64,000 nucleotides of DNA from Verrucomicrobiota bacterium (GTDB taxonomy: Bacteria > Verrucomicrobiota > Verrucomicrobiia > Opitutales > UBA953). Positions 8,406 to 18,288 of the stretch are shown here, piece by piece (position 1 is the stretch's first letter; the number at the start of each line of letters is the position of its first letter). Position numbers and translations under genes: made by a program. The notes below the pieces were generated by a model, which was given only the letters and a program-made list of their open reading frames with translations, did not search any database and was not told where the DNA came from. Where the stretch lies: the NCBI GenBank assembly GCA_015061905.1, contig SUVQ01000006.1, positions 62,001 through 126,000 on the forward strand. The letters run 5' to 3'.

Positions 8406-9479
8406 TTATTTTTCGCATATAGGCTCGGTCTTTTCGGAATCCGTTTCAAGTTCGCTTAAATCCAACAAATCAATGCGCTCCCGCAGCACAAGAATATTAT
8501 TTTCGACAAAAAGCCGAACAAGTTGTTTGCCGTTTATGAGAGAAATCGGACTACTTCTTTTCGGGTCTTCGGCTTCCGAACGCGCGCCCCTCGAAAAATC
8601 ACTTGTCGTGATAATCAGCCCTCGCTCATCTGTAGCGAGGCTTCCGCGAACGCCTTGGACGACCGGAGCCTGAACGTTTTTCTTCCAGCGCTTAACCTGC
8701 ACCGCCATTTTTATACTGACTCCGTCCGTTATCACCCACGTCCCGCGCACATCAATTCCGCCGTCGCCGCTACTGCGCGTTACTTCCATTTCTTCAAATC
8801 CCATCGCGACAAGAAGTTCTCCTATTAACTCCTCAAAACGCACAGGAGACATGCTCATCAGAACTTTATGTAATTTCTCAAGTATAGACGCATTGTGCTT
8901 TTCGACTTGCGCCCGAAGCCCCCTGTCATTCTCAACCCCTCGATTCAAATCTACAAGACCTCTGCCGAGCTGAACAAACCGGGAGAAGTTCCCTTGACGT
9001 TGTTTTCGGCGAATCTCCGTAAGAATCTGTGCATACATCGTTGCTTCCGGAGTTTGCCCGCTTGATTTAAGCCAACCTTGCCGCAATGCTGCATTCGTAA
9101 TATCCCGGTAATGCATCGGTTTTCCGCCGCCGAATGTTTCAAGTACCTTTTGCGCACAATCCGTAAAAGAGTATGTTTTCTCCTTGTTACGTTTAATCCG
9201 CCCGGGATTATTCATAACCGGATGCGAGTTTGATGCCGACGGACCACATGCAAACCTCTTGGGGTTCGCTCCGATCGCCACAACTCCCGACTGAGGATTT
9301 TTCGACAAAACGTAAAGCCTTGCGCCGAGTGTCGCGACAGGTGTTTTGCCAAGGGATTTTAGCTGCTCATTCAGTCCGAGACGGCATCCCTCCGTCCAAA
9401 TTTGGGACACGGACATCGGCTCTTGAGCATCCGAAAGAACCATTTTCGCAAAATCGACAAAGGATATTTTTGAGGTCAT
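8406..9479 (-). CDS. HARE-HTH domains plus Mrr-type restriction endonuclease
   Basis: A 357-residue protein. The ATG at 9479 was chosen because the first HARE-HTH domain (ISFVDFAKMVLSDAQEPMS) begins immediately after. A second HARE-HTH follows near residue 110 (YSFTDCAQKVLETFGGGKP). The C-terminal half carries an Mrr_cat nuclease: FEELIGELLVAMGFEEMEVT, SGDGGIDVRG and the catalytic AVQVKRWKK, then GLIITTSDFS. Mrr enzymes are type IV restriction nucleases that attack modified DNA, and HARE-HTH domains are proposed readers of DNA modification. It is therefore a likely defence gene, and the segment has few copies of the iterated word. Confidence 0.85.
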   Translation of the reverse strand: MTSKISFVDFAKMVLSDAQEPMSVSQIWTEGCRLGLNEQLKSLGKTPVATLGARLYVLSKNPQSGVVAIGANPKRFACGPSASNSHPVMNNPGRIKRNKEKTYSFTDCAQKVLETFGGGKPMHYRDITNAALRQGWLKSSGQTPEATMYAQILTEIRRKQRQGNFSRFVQLGRGLVDLNRGVENDRGLRAQVEKHNASILEKLHKVLMSMSPVRFEELIGELLVAMGFEEMEVTRSSGDGGIDVRGTWVITDGVSIKMAVQVKRWKKNVQAPVVQGVRGSLATDERGLIITTSDFSRGARSEAEDPKRSSPISLINGKQLVRLFVENNILVLRERIDLLDLSELETDSEKTEPICEK

Positions 9480-9605
9480 AGGCGGGAACGTTGGAAAAAC
9501 GCTAACGTTCCCGCCCGGCAAAATCAATCTTTGCCTCAAAAAAACGCGAAGGCATCGCAAATATCGCACTAACTTTCACTCATTTTTACAGGTTTTGAAA
9601 AAACA

Positions 9606-10175
9606 TTACCTGTTTTCCTCGATTAATTTTGCAAGCTCAGCTTTTAATTTTAAGTAATCCTCTCGTGAATCCATCAGTGTCCATTTTGCACGAATTGGAT
9701 TAAGGTCAGCAGCATCAACACAAATTAAAGCCCTGTCGAGCTTTACCACAAAATTAGATTTTATTGCTGCGGGATATATGACCAAATAGCCGAGGTAAAT
9801 CAGACAATACAACAAGAATAAAAACGGAAAAACTAATTCCATAAAAACACTTTTTTCTTCTCTATTTGAAGCTACTACCGACTCCGCCTTCTTTAAGTTA
9901 ATAATTTCTTTAAGAATCAGATAGCAGAACCCAATGCTCGGCCCAATAAAATAGCCGCCAAAAAGAGACACAATAATTATAGGAATGGAATATGGAGTGT
10001 AGCTAGACGCAATACCATAAGGTAAATCAACAAAGAATTTCCACAAATTTACGCCCAAACTAACGGTTCCAGAAAAAACGCTAGGAATCAGGACACCTAT
10101 TAGGCCACTAACTAAACTAGAAACTAATATATCTCTAGAAAACCACTTCGCTTTCTTTTTTTCTGGCATAGACAT
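9606..10175 (-). CDS. Orphan multi-pass membrane protein, unknown function
   Basis: A 189-residue protein with hydrophobic segments near residues 18-40, 57-85 and 110-135, and a charged C-terminal tail (YLKLKAELAKLIEENR). No family is recognised. Codon and base use differ sharply from the neighbours: the gene is visibly AT-rich and holds no copy of the iterated word. It lies between the Mrr nuclease and purA on the same strand. Transfer together with the nuclease gene, perhaps as a membrane partner, is inference. Confidence 0.6.
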   Translation of the reverse strand: MSMPEKKKAKWFSRDILVSSLVSGLIGVLIPSVFSGTVSLGVNLWKFFVDLPYGIASSYTPYSIPIIIVSLFGGYFIGPSIGFCYLILKEIINLKKAESVVASNREEKSVFMELVFPFLFLLYCLIYLGYLVIYPAAIKSNFVVKLDRALICVDAADLNPIRAKWTLMDSREDYLKLKAELAKLIEENR

Positions 10176-10195
10176 GTTCTAGGGGCATCACCGCG

Positions 10196-11731
10196 TTAAG
10201 CCAACTTCACCAACTCTTCCGTCGGGGGGATGTCTTTGATGATTTGGGAGGGGAGCGGACCGACGCCGATGTAGCGGAGGTTCGGGAGCGCGGGAGCGTC
10301 GGCGAGTTCGACGATGGTTTTCATCACGAACGCGATGTAGCGTTTGGCGTTCGCGGGAAGGTCGTTAAACGAGCGCACGCCGGAAATGTCTTCCGTCCAG
10401 CCCGGGAGCGTTTCGTAGACGGGAACGAGCGTCTGGCGCAGCGCGTCGTTGCGCGGCACGTGTTTGTAAATTTTTCCGTCCGGTCCCTTGTAGGCAACGC
10501 ATACGAGCAAGTCGCCGCCCTGCCATTCGTCGGCGGGAGAAAGCGCGTCGAGCTTGTTGATGACCAAATCCTGATAACCGCCGTAGCGGAGCGCGTCGGC
10601 TTTTTCCACACAGTCGCACCAGCCGACCATGCGCTGACGCCCGGAAACGACGCCGAATTCGAGTTTTTTCAGGCGTTTGCAAAGCGGATGCTCGTCGTCC
10701 ATCTGCGTGAGGAAAACGTGCGTGCCGACCTTGGTATCGTAAGCCTTGCAGCAGCCCATCGTGTGAACGAGCTGCGCGGGAATACCGGCAGATTGGAAAA
10801 ATTCCGGCGTAAAGGTGTGCGAAGCCGTGACGTTCGGCGGGAAGCCGTGACGTTTGTCGAGCCAGTAGGCCTGCCCGAATTCGCCGATGATGTATTCACC
10901 GCGCTTCATCGTGTCGAGCACGAGATCGCGCACGTCGCAAATCGCGGGAACAAGCTCCTGCCCGGCGTTCCAGTAAACTTCGATGACTTTTTCGCGATTA
11001 AACTTAAACGGCGTTCCCGCGTCGAATTGAGTGAAGTCAAAATCCGCTTCGGTGAAAATGCCGTCTTTAATGGCGGGCGCGTTCCCGCGCACTTCGGCGG
11101 CGGTGAGTTTTTTGAAAAATTCGCTCCAAAGCTCCGGCGCCACGCGGCAAACGTGCTCAATCGTGCGTTCGGCGCGGTCCATGCGCGCATTCATTTTTTC
11201 TTCGAAAACTTCCTTCGGTCCGAGGAAATCCGCGTAGGTGATTTGCCATTGCCCTACTTCGTCGCAATACGCGGGCGTGATTCCGCGCCCCGTGGAGCCG
11301 CGCGGCAGGTGCTTCAAGACGTTCACGCGGTAATCCTCAAACGCGAGGTCGAGCATGCGGTGCGAAACGTCGCTGAGCATCGTGCGCTCGTCGATGCGCA
11401 GGCGCGAATAAATCGGGATGTCCATATTTTCGAGCGGGCGCGCTTCCCAGTGGAATTTGCGCGGGTCGGCAACGACACCGGCACCGATGGCAAGCACCGC
11501 AACATCCTTTTCGATCACGCCTGCGGGAAGCAAATTGAGCTTGAGCCCGCCGACGGTGTGCCCGGAATTGGCGCCGCCGTTCACTTTCATAACGACGGAA
11601 ACGATCCCGCGCTTGCCGGTTTCGGCTTGAAGCTCGCGAATGACTTCGGGAATGAGGCGTCCCTTGCCTTCGTCTCCGGTGCTGATTCCGGTGTCTGCAA
11701 TGAGTTGGCTGCGAAAAGAAATGAGTGCCAT
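10196..11731 (-). CDS. purA: Divergent, long adenylosuccinate synthetase
   Basis: Catalyses IMP plus aspartate plus GTP to adenylosuccinate in AMP synthesis. At 511 residues it is about 80 longer than typical PurA. Conserved elements are GDEGKGR (catalytic Asp), NGGANSGHT (catalytic His), [26 protein letters not shown] and INKLDALS. Odd points: the family's GTQWGDEGKGK start appears as [13 protein letters not shown], losing the Q-W pair, and the region matching LLDIDHGTYPYVTSSNT reads [18 protein letters not shown]. Both catalytic residues remain, so activity is expected, but this is a diverged branch. No other purine genes are adjacent. Confidence 0.8.
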   Translation of the reverse strand: MALISFRSQLIADTGISTGDEGKGRLIPEVIRELQAETGKRGIVSVVMKVNGGANSGHTVGGLKLNLLPAGVIEKDVAVLAIGAGVVADPRKFHWEARPLENMDIPIYSRLRIDERTMLSDVSHRMLDLAFEDYRVNVLKHLPRGSTGRGITPAYCDEVGQWQITYADFLGPKEVFEEKMNARMDRAERTIEHVCRVAPELWSEFFKKLTAAEVRGNAPAIKDGIFTEADFDFTQFDAGTPFKFNREKVIEVYWNAGQELVPAICDVRDLVLDTMKRGEYIIGEFGQAYWLDKRHGFPPNVTASHTFTPEFFQSAGIPAQLVHTMGCCKAYDTKVGTHVFLTQMDDEHPLCKRLKKLEFGVVSGRQRMVGWCDCVEKADALRYGGYQDLVINKLDALSPADEWQGGDLLVCVAYKGPDGKIYKHVPRNDALRQTLVPVYETLPGWTEDISGVRSFNDLPANAKRYIAFVMKTIVELADAPALPNLRYIGVGPLPSQIIKDIPPTEELVKLA

Positions 11732-11812
11732 GGCTTATATAGAAAGTTCGAAATGTGTTGCAAAAAATTAACGCAAAAGCGTGTTCGGTTAAAGATTAAA
11801 GACGCCCTTTCC

Positions 11813-11848
11813 GCCGACAAAAAGGGATTTACGTCGCTTTTTGTCGGC
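11813..11848. terminator. Inverted repeat, probable terminator between mpl and purA
   Basis: GCCGACAAAAAG (11813-11824) is exactly complementary to CTTTTTGTCGGC (11837-11848) across a 12-base loop. A second stem, GGCTCCGC at 11906-11913 with GCGGAGCC at 11930-11937, lies just beyond the mpl stop. Confidence 0.55.
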
Positions 11849-11947
11849 TCCTTAAAAAGTTTGTGCCCTACCGCCGATTTGCCAAAACGGGAATGCGGAA
11901 AAATCGGCTCCGCCCGTAAAAAAATTCGAGCGGAGCCTGCGCTCCCG

Positions 11948-13378
11948 TTACATCAGCGGGCGAAACAAATCGGCAAATCGCTTAATGATACCGCCGAATG
12001 CGCCGTTGGAGAAAAACACAACGAGCGCGGGAGCATCCGGCGTTGCCGCATCGGCGAGCGATTCCAGCACAGCGAGCAATTGCTCCGTCGTTTCCGGCGC
12101 GTGCGCTTCAACCCCGCGGGAACGCAATGCTTCCGCGACTTCCGCCGTATTCATTTTTTCCGCGCCACCCGAAGCATGATGCACGGGCGCAATGAGCGCG
12201 GCGTCCGCGTTCCCGAGCGCGTCCGTAAACGCGTCCTGCAAAAGCTTGCGCACGGCGGTGTTGCTACGCGGCTCGAAGGCGGCGATGAGTTTGCGGTTCG
12301 GATAGCGTTCCCGCAGCGCTTGGAGCGTGAGCTTGAGCGCGGTCGGGTGATGCCCGAAATCCTCAATCGCGACGAGCGACGGCGTATCGACGAGGATTTC
12401 CCGACGGCGCTTTACGCCTTGGAATTTTGACAAATTTTCGAGCGGGAACGCCCACTCCGGCTTGTCCGTTGCCGTGTAAAGCGCGCACGCCGTCGCCGCC
12501 ATCGCCGCGTTGCGCGCGTTGAAAATGCCGGACTGCGCCCAAGCGACGTGCCCCCACGCGTTCCCGCGCCAAGTCAAATCAAACTCGGAACCTTCGGGAG
12601 TTTCGCGGAAATTCAAAATGCGAATGTCGCAGTTTTCGCCGATGCCGACGCGTAGCACCGGAGCCCAGGAAACATTTTCCAAGAGCGGCGCGATATTTTC
12701 GTCGTCGCCGTTCGCCACGATGTAGCCGTTGCGCGGCACGAGGCGAATGACGTGCGCAAACGTGCGCTGAACATCCTGCAGGTCGCGGAAAATATCCGCG
12801 TGGTCAAACTCCAAATTATTCAGCAAAAGGATTTCCGGCAGGTATTGGATAAATTTGCTGCGCTTGTCAAAAAACGCCGTGTCGTATTCGTCGCCTTCGA
12901 TAACAAATGCGCCGCCGTCCGTTCCCGGCGCAGAGCCGCCCGGCAAATCGCGCGGCACGCCGCCGATGAGCCAGCCGGGATTTTCACCGTGTTCCCGCAG
13001 AAGAAACGCCGCAATCGAAGACGTCGTTGTCTTGCCGTGCGTTCCCGCGACGACGATGTTGTGGCGGTTTTTCAAAAGCCGCGTGCGCAGCAATTCCGGA
13101 AGCGAAACATAGTCGAGCGCGCGCGACTCCAGGAGCCATTCCATTTCGGGATGCCCGCGCGAAACGACGTTCCCGACGACGACCAAATCCGGATTGATAA
13201 ACGCGAGCCGTTCCGCGCTGTAACCGTCGTAAATTTTCACGCCGGAATTTAAAAGCATGTCCGACATCGGCGGGTAAATGCCCTTGTCCGATCCGGAAAC
13301 TTCGTGCCCGAGCGCGCGCATCAGCAAGGCGGCATTCCCCATCGCCGTGCCGCAAATTCCCATGAAATAAATGTGCAT
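11948..13378 (-). CDS. mpl: UDP-MurNAc:L-Ala-gamma-D-Glu-mDAP ligase, murein recycling
   Basis: Reattaches recovered murein tripeptide to UDP-MurNAc in the cytosol. The 476-residue Mur-ligase-fold protein shows an N-terminal nucleotide fold (MGICGTAMGNAALL), the ATP P-loop VVAGTHGKTTTSS near residue 110, the central motif FVIEGDEYDTAFFD that separates Mpl from MurC, NNLEFDHADIF, and DFGHHPTALKLTL. Its presence implies mDAP peptidoglycan and muropeptide recycling, as expected for a diderm. It is flanked by ilvD and purA on the same strand but with gaps over 100 bases, so it probably has its own promoter. Confidence 0.9.
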   Translation of the reverse strand: MHIYFMGICGTAMGNAALLMRALGHEVSGSDKGIYPPMSDMLLNSGVKIYDGYSAERLAFINPDLVVVGNVVSRGHPEMEWLLESRALDYVSLPELLRTRLLKNRHNIVVAGTHGKTTTSSIAAFLLREHGENPGWLIGGVPRDLPGGSAPGTDGGAFVIEGDEYDTAFFDKRSKFIQYLPEILLLNNLEFDHADIFRDLQDVQRTFAHVIRLVPRNGYIVANGDDENIAPLLENVSWAPVLRVGIGENCDIRILNFRETPEGSEFDLTWRGNAWGHVAWAQSGIFNARNAAMAATACALYTATDKPEWAFPLENLSKFQGVKRRREILVDTPSLVAIEDFGHHPTALKLTLQALRERYPNRKLIAAFEPRSNTAVRKLLQDAFTDALGNADAALIAPVHHASGGAEKMNTAEVAEALRSRGVEAHAPETTEQLLAVLESLADAATPDAPALVVFFSNGAFGGIIKRFADLFRPLM

Positions 13379-13516
13379 GAGCAGAGAGATTAAAGTTTAA
13401 TGGTGAAAGACGAAAGACGGAGCTTGCGCATTTTTTTACAAGCCGAAAAACGGAAATCGGGAAACGTGTATCGGTGAAATTACTCGCCGAAGCCCGCTTC
13501 CCGAAGCTACCGTTTC

Positions 13517-15343
13517 CTATTCGACGACGCGGACGCCGCCTTTGTCGGCAGAGGCAACCATTTTCGCGTAAGCGCGCAAGGCTTTGGAAATCTTGCGGTT
13601 GCGCGTTTTCGGTGTCCACGCCGCGTTCCCGCGAGCTTCTTCCTCGGCGCGGCGCGCGGCGAGTTCTTCGTCGGAAACGCAAACGCGAATCGTGCGCGCG
13701 GGAATGTCGATTTCAATCAAATCGTTGTCGCGAATCAGCGCGACGTTCCCGCCCGCCGCCGCTTCCGGCGAAATGTGTCCGATGGAAAGCCCCGACGTGC
13801 CGCCGGAGAAACGTCCGTCCGTAATCAGCGCGCAGAGTTCGCCGAGGTGTTTCGATTTGATGTAAGACGTCGGGTAAAGCATTTCCTGCATGCCCGGGCC
13901 GCCGCGCGGACCTTCGTGCGTGATGACGACGACGTCGCCCGGACCGACCTTGCCGCCGAGAATGCCTTCGCACGCGTCGTCCTGCGATTCAAACACGCGC
14001 GCCGTGCCTTTGAATTTGAAAACCTTTTCGGAAACGCCCGCCGTTTTGACGATACAACCGTCATGTGCGATATTTCCGAAGAGCACGGCAAGCCCGCCGT
14101 CGCGCACATAAGCGTGTTCAACATCGCGAATGCAACCGTTTGTGCGGTCTGTATCCAAATTTTCATAACGCGTGTCCTGCGAAGCCATTTCGATGTTGCG
14201 CGTTCCCGCGGGAGCGGCGTGAGCGCGTTCGAACGCCTCGGCGGAGACGGTCGGCGAATCGATGTCGTTTTGCGCAATCGCTTCGGCAAGCGTCAGCCCG
14301 TCGGCACGGTTCACGCTTCCGTCAATCAAACCTTCGGCGGCGAGGCGTCCGATAATCGTCAGGATTCCGCCGGCACGGTTTACGTCTTCGATGTGATATT
14401 TTTTTGTGTTCGGCGCAACTTTACAAAGCACGGGAACGCGGCGGGAAAGGAAGTCGATGTCCTTCATCGTGAAATCGACGCCGGCTTCCTGCGCGATGGC
14501 GAGCAGGTGCAAGACCGTGTTGGTCGAGCCGCCCATGGCGATATCGAGCGTCATCGCGTTCAGGAACGCGGCGCGCGTGGCGATTTGGCGCGGGAGCACG
14601 GTGGCATCGCCTTTTTCGTAATACGCGTAAGCCATTTCGACGATGCGCTTGGCGGCTTTTTCAAAAAGTTTCATGCGCTCTTTGTGCGTCGAAAGCACGG
14701 TGCCGTTGCCGGGAAGCGCCATGCCGAGCACTTCGTTGAGGCAATTCATAGAATTTGCCGTAAACATGCCGGAGCAGGAGCCGCAAGTCGGGCACGCGAG
14801 GCGTTCGAGCTCGGCGAGTTTTTCGTCGGAATATGATTCGTCCGCGCCCTTGACCATGACGTCGATCAGGTCGTATTTTTCGCCTTCGAAATCGCCGGCT
14901 TCCATCGGTCCTCCGGAAACGAAAATCGCGGGAATGTTCAGGCGCATCGCCGCCATGAGCATTCCGGGCGTAACTTTGTCGCAGTTGGAAATGCAAACGA
15001 TAGCGTCCACGCGGTGCGCGTTGCACATGTATTCGACGGAGTCGGCGATGAGGTCGCGCGACGGGAGCGAGTAAAGCATGCCGTCGTGCCCCATTGCGAT
15101 GCCGTCGTCGATGGCGATGGTGTTAAATTCTGCGGCGAAGCAACCTTGCGCTTCGATGAGCGCTTTCATCTGTTGCCCGATTTTGTGCAAATGCGTGTGT
15201 CCGGGAACGAACTGCGTGAATGAATTGACGATACCGATAATCGGCTTGCCGAGTTGTTCTTCTTTCATGCCGTTGGCGCGCCAAAGTGCGCGCGCGCCCG
15301 CCATGCGGCGACCTTCCGTGCTGAGTGAACTGCGAAATTTCAT
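13517..15343 (-). CDS. ilvD: Dihydroxy-acid dehydratase
   Basis: Fe-S-dependent dehydratase forming 2-keto acids in valine, leucine and isoleucine synthesis. The length of 608 residues is normal. Cluster-ligand segments [12 protein letters not shown] (near 122) and [16 protein letters not shown] (near 193) are intact, as are the IlvD/Edd signatures ITDGRFSGG and [11 protein letters not shown]. No other ilv genes are in the window. The region just upstream carries tandem CGGGAAC units and a perfect 18-bp palindrome of the iterated word. Confidence 0.95.
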   Translation of the reverse strand: MKFRSSLSTEGRRMAGARALWRANGMKEEQLGKPIIGIVNSFTQFVPGHTHLHKIGQQMKALIEAQGCFAAEFNTIAIDDGIAMGHDGMLYSLPSRDLIADSVEYMCNAHRVDAIVCISNCDKVTPGMLMAAMRLNIPAIFVSGGPMEAGDFEGEKYDLIDVMVKGADESYSDEKLAELERLACPTCGSCSGMFTANSMNCLNEVLGMALPGNGTVLSTHKERMKLFEKAAKRIVEMAYAYYEKGDATVLPRQIATRAAFLNAMTLDIAMGGSTNTVLHLLAIAQEAGVDFTMKDIDFLSRRVPVLCKVAPNTKKYHIEDVNRAGGILTIIGRLAAEGLIDGSVNRADGLTLAEAIAQNDIDSPTVSAEAFERAHAAPAGTRNIEMASQDTRYENLDTDRTNGCIRDVEHAYVRDGGLAVLFGNIAHDGCIVKTAGVSEKVFKFKGTARVFESQDDACEGILGGKVGPGDVVVITHEGPRGGPGMQEMLYPTSYIKSKHLGELCALITDGRFSGGTSGLSIGHISPEAAAGGNVALIRDNDLIEIDIPARTIRVCVSDEELAARRAEEEARGNAAWTPKTRNRKISKALRAYAKMVASADKGGVRVVE

Positions 15344-15363
15344 AGTGGGGCGAGATTTTACGC

Positions 15364-15449
15364 GCGTTCCCGCGGGAACGCAAAGCGTTTGTTTTTGAAA
15401 TTTTTTGGGGGAGCCGGTAACCGGGAACCGGGAACCGGGAGGCGGGAAC
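15364..15449. repeat. Perfect 18-bp palindrome and four head-to-tail CGGGAAC-type units
   Basis: GCGTTCCCGCGGGAACGC at 15364-15381 is a perfect palindrome made of two iterated words. At 15422-15449 four 7-bp units run head to tail: CGGGAAC, CGGGAAC, CGGGAGG, CGGGAAC. Both lie between ilvD and tRNA-His. Confidence 0.8.
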
Positions 15450-15533
15450 GGAGGTGAAACTTATAAATCCGCGAACAAAAATCGGCATTGACAAGACGCC
15501 GAGAAAAGTTTTTCCTTGGCGCAACATTTTTAC

Positions 15534-15611
15534 GGTGGATGTAGCTCAGTTGGTTAGAGCATCGGATTGTGGTTCCGAGGGTCGCGAGTTCAAATCTCGT
15601 CTTCCACCCCA
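15534..15611 (+). tRNA. tRNA-His (GTG)
   Basis: A full cloverleaf with encoded CCA. The anticodon stem TCGGA/TCCGA frames the loop TTGTGGT (anticodon GTG), the D arm is GCTC/GAGC, and the T arm is GCGAG TTCAAAT CTCGT. The extra 5' G(-1) opposite C73, required by histidyl-tRNA synthetase, is present. The acceptor stem has one apparent T-T mismatch at pair 6-67. Confidence 0.95.
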
Positions 15612-15618
15612 TTTAAAA

Positions 15619-15645
15619 AGCCCGCAGAAATGCGGGCTCTTCGTT
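15619..15645 (+). terminator. Terminator after tRNA-His
   Basis: AGCCCGCA (15619-15626), a GAAA tetraloop, and TGCGGGCT (15631-15638), followed by a T-rich stretch, eight bases after the tRNA CCA end. Confidence 0.85.
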
Positions 15646-15664
15646 TACGGATTTTGCGGAATGC

Positions 15665-18154
15665 TTAGTCCCGATTTATCCAAAGTGAGCTTGAGAGCGG
15701 CGGAAGCGTAAGGATATTGCCGGAAAAGCCGAAGCCGTCTTCGACGGGAACGCCGTCCGCATCAAACGCTTCGGAGGTTGCCACACAACGAAACCCGGAG
15801 AAGCGCGCCTCGGGAATTTGCACCTGCGCGGGAACGGTGCGCGGATTCAGCGTCAGGATATACTGCAAGCGTCCCTGTGCGTGATTATCGTTGTAAACGG
15901 CGACAACGGCAGTATTTGTCTGGTCCGGATAAAACCGGAAAAATCCCTTGGAAACATTTGAGCGTTGGCGGAAAAGCCGTCCGTCGGGCGAAAGCCGGAA
16001 TCGAATCCATGCGGAGACAAATTCCTGCGTTCCCGCGAATTTTTTCATGCGCGCGTAATCGAGGGCGTTTTCCTCGCCGTCGAGATAGGTGTTGTTTTTT
16101 CCGTGTTTGGTTCGGAGAAAATCCTGCCCTTCGGCAATCATCGGCGTGCCGAGCGACGCCAGCAGGAAAGCGAACATCAAATGCGTGCGGCGTTTATCGT
16201 TGCGCGTCGGGTTGGCGGCATTACCGTTCCCGCATTCGGTAATTTTGTCGAGCCAGCAACGGTCGTCATGCGATTCCGTATAATTAACGGTTTGCGCCGG
16301 GAACGTGGCGAAATATTCCGGCGAGCCGGAAATGAAGTAGCGAAGCCCGTCAAGATTTACGCAGTTGTGAACGAATTTTGCGGCGTAATCGCGGTAGCCG
16401 TCATTCCAGGAAGAAAACGTTGTTGATTTCAGCGCGCCGGCGATATGCCCGCGGAAGCTCCACGGCTCGGCGATGAGAATACAATCGGGATGGCGTTCCC
16501 GCACGGCATTTTCGATGCTGCGCAAAGCGGGAATCCCGATAAGTTCGGCGAGGTCGAAGCGGAAACCGTCCACGCCGTAGCGTTCAATCATCCAAAGCAG
16601 GCTGTCGATAACGAGGCGTTTACTCATCGGACGGTCGGCGCGATAATCGTTCCCGCAACCGCTCCAATTGGTAAAGTTGCCGTGAAAATCGAGATTGAAA
16701 TAATAATTTTTATCGATACGGAAAAGATGATTCGGCTCGCCGACGTGATTGTAAACGACGTCGAGAATCACGGCGAAGCCCTGCTCGTGAAACGCTGCCA
16801 CGAGATCGCGAAATTCTTCGATTTGGCTCGCGTTTGCGGGATCGCTCGCATAGGCGGATGCCGGCGAAAACCAATTCGTCGTCATGTAGCCCCAGTGATA
16901 ATCTTCGGCTTTAAGCGAATCAAACTGCTGAATCGGCTGAAGTTCCACGGCGTTCACGCCGAGTTTTTTCAAATAACAATCGTCGGAGCGCACCCATTCC
17001 GCAAGATCGCGAAAACCGAGCGGACGCTTCAGATTGCGGAATCTCGGATGCCGCGCAATCAAATCGCGCAGATGCACTTCCGAAATCACCAAATCCGAAA
17101 GGTGCGGCGGCGTAAATTTTTTCGCCGGATAGCCGAAGCGATATTCATCGATAACAATGGCGGGACCTTCCCGCGCAACGCAGGCTTTGGCGTAAGGATC
17201 CAAAATCGGCTCGCCGGGCGCGAACGCCGTCGTGTTGTCGCTGTTTCGCCCGTCGACGAAAAAGTCGTAATGCCGCCCGTGAAGATTTCCGGGAACGTCC
17301 GTCTCCCAAACGCCATTGAGAATCGGTTTAAGCTCGGCATTTATCTCGGGCGAGTTTTCGTTCCCGCGCACACGGACGCTCACGCGCATTGCGCGCGGCG
17401 CAAAAAGGCGAAAAGCCGTCGAGCGACCGTTGCGAGCGACCGTTGCGCCGAGCCGCGCGTCCGAATAAAGCAGCGAGAGGAAAAATCCCGTCTTCACCGG
17501 AAGGCTGTGCCGTTCTTTCGGGACGTCCCAAACCACTTCTTCCTGCCGGGAAACGTCCAATGCCTTTTCGCAAACGATGCGGAACGAGTTCCAGCCCGTG
17601 CGCTCCGAATCGAGGCAAAGATTGCGGTTGCCGTTCCCGTCGTCGACGAGGGAAAACGTTCCCGCCGGAGGCTCAATCCATTTTCCGTCCGCCGTGATAA
17701 ATTTGAAAAATTCCTTTGTTTTTTTTCCGCCGTCAAAAAAACGGCGTTGAGGCACGCGCACCGCCCACGCGCCGAATTGCCCGAACGAGTGATAGCGCAT
17801 CGCCCACTCGGACGCGCCGGCGGGATTCCATCCGTTGAACGTTCCCGCGACGTAAATCACGGAATCTACCGGCAAATAGTAATCGCGGTAAACCGACGGG
17901 TGGAGGATGAAAATAATGTCGTTCCCGTCAAAATAGTAGCCGGACATTCCGCTCCAGAAAATCGGCGGCATGCGCGAAATACTGCTGATTTTGCTTCCGG
18001 ACTTGAGCGCGAGCGGCGGCATTTTCCACGAATTTTTCCAGTCGCGGTCAAGCGAAACGAGAATCGTGCTGTTCGTTCTCCAATAGGCGGCTTCGAGCTT
18101 CGGCGATTCGGTTTTCGGAAGCAGGGAAGACAGTTTTTTCAGGAAACCGGGCAT
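15665..18154 (-). CDS. GH13 alpha-glucan debranching/pullulanase-type enzyme
   Basis: An 829-residue alpha-amylase-superfamily enzyme with no signal peptide, so probably cytosolic glycogen or maltodextrin metabolism. Domain order: an N-terminal starch-binding-like beta domain (IYVAGTFNGWNP near 98), a CBM48-like domain (AFRLFAPRAMRVSVRVRG near 255), a TIM barrel from about 345, and a C-terminal beta domain. Barrel motifs: VILDVVYNHVGE, the nucleophile in GVDGFRFDLAEL, the acid/base in LIAEPW, and the transition-state Asp in NYTESHDDR. YHWGYMTTNWFSP replaces the strict type-I pullulanase signature, so the exact debranching or branching specificity is uncertain. Confidence 0.83.
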   Translation of the reverse strand: MPGFLKKLSSLLPKTESPKLEAAYWRTNSTILVSLDRDWKNSWKMPPLALKSGSKISSISRMPPIFWSGMSGYYFDGNDIIFILHPSVYRDYYLPVDSVIYVAGTFNGWNPAGASEWAMRYHSFGQFGAWAVRVPQRRFFDGGKKTKEFFKFITADGKWIEPPAGTFSLVDDGNGNRNLCLDSERTGWNSFRIVCEKALDVSRQEEVVWDVPKERHSLPVKTGFFLSLLYSDARLGATVARNGRSTAFRLFAPRAMRVSVRVRGNENSPEINAELKPILNGVWETDVPGNLHGRHYDFFVDGRNSDNTTAFAPGEPILDPYAKACVAREGPAIVIDEYRFGYPAKKFTPPHLSDLVISEVHLRDLIARHPRFRNLKRPLGFRDLAEWVRSDDCYLKKLGVNAVELQPIQQFDSLKAEDYHWGYMTTNWFSPASAYASDPANASQIEEFRDLVAAFHEQGFAVILDVVYNHVGEPNHLFRIDKNYYFNLDFHGNFTNWSGCGNDYRADRPMSKRLVIDSLLWMIERYGVDGFRFDLAELIGIPALRSIENAVRERHPDCILIAEPWSFRGHIAGALKSTTFSSWNDGYRDYAAKFVHNCVNLDGLRYFISGSPEYFATFPAQTVNYTESHDDRCWLDKITECGNGNAANPTRNDKRRTHLMFAFLLASLGTPMIAEGQDFLRTKHGKNNTYLDGEENALDYARMKKFAGTQEFVSAWIRFRLSPDGRLFRQRSNVSKGFFRFYPDQTNTAVVAVYNDNHAQGRLQYILTLNPRTVPAQVQIPEARFSGFRCVATSEAFDADGVPVEDGFGFSGNILTLPPLSSSLWINRD

Positions 18155-18194
18155 AAATTTTTATATGAAAGAAAAATTAGAAATTCGGAATAAA

Positions 18195-18274
18195 AAATGA
18201 GAAATGACGAAGAAGAAATCAGCGCGCGGGAACGTTTTTTTCAGCACTTTTTTCTAAATCCTCATTTCTCATTT
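18195..18274. repeat. 13-bp inverted repeat around an iterated word
   Basis: AAATGAGAAATGA (18195-18207) and its exact complement (18262-18274) enclose about 54 bases containing GCGGGAACG and a T-run. It lies between the S9 peptidase and GH13 genes and may act as a terminator for the peptidase gene. Confidence 0.45.
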
Positions 18275-18288
18275 CCGGACAGAAACAA

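Noticed and set aside
15486-15491. TTGACA as -35 box for tRNA-His
   Set aside because: It is 48 bases upstream and no matching -10 box stands 16-18 bases after it.
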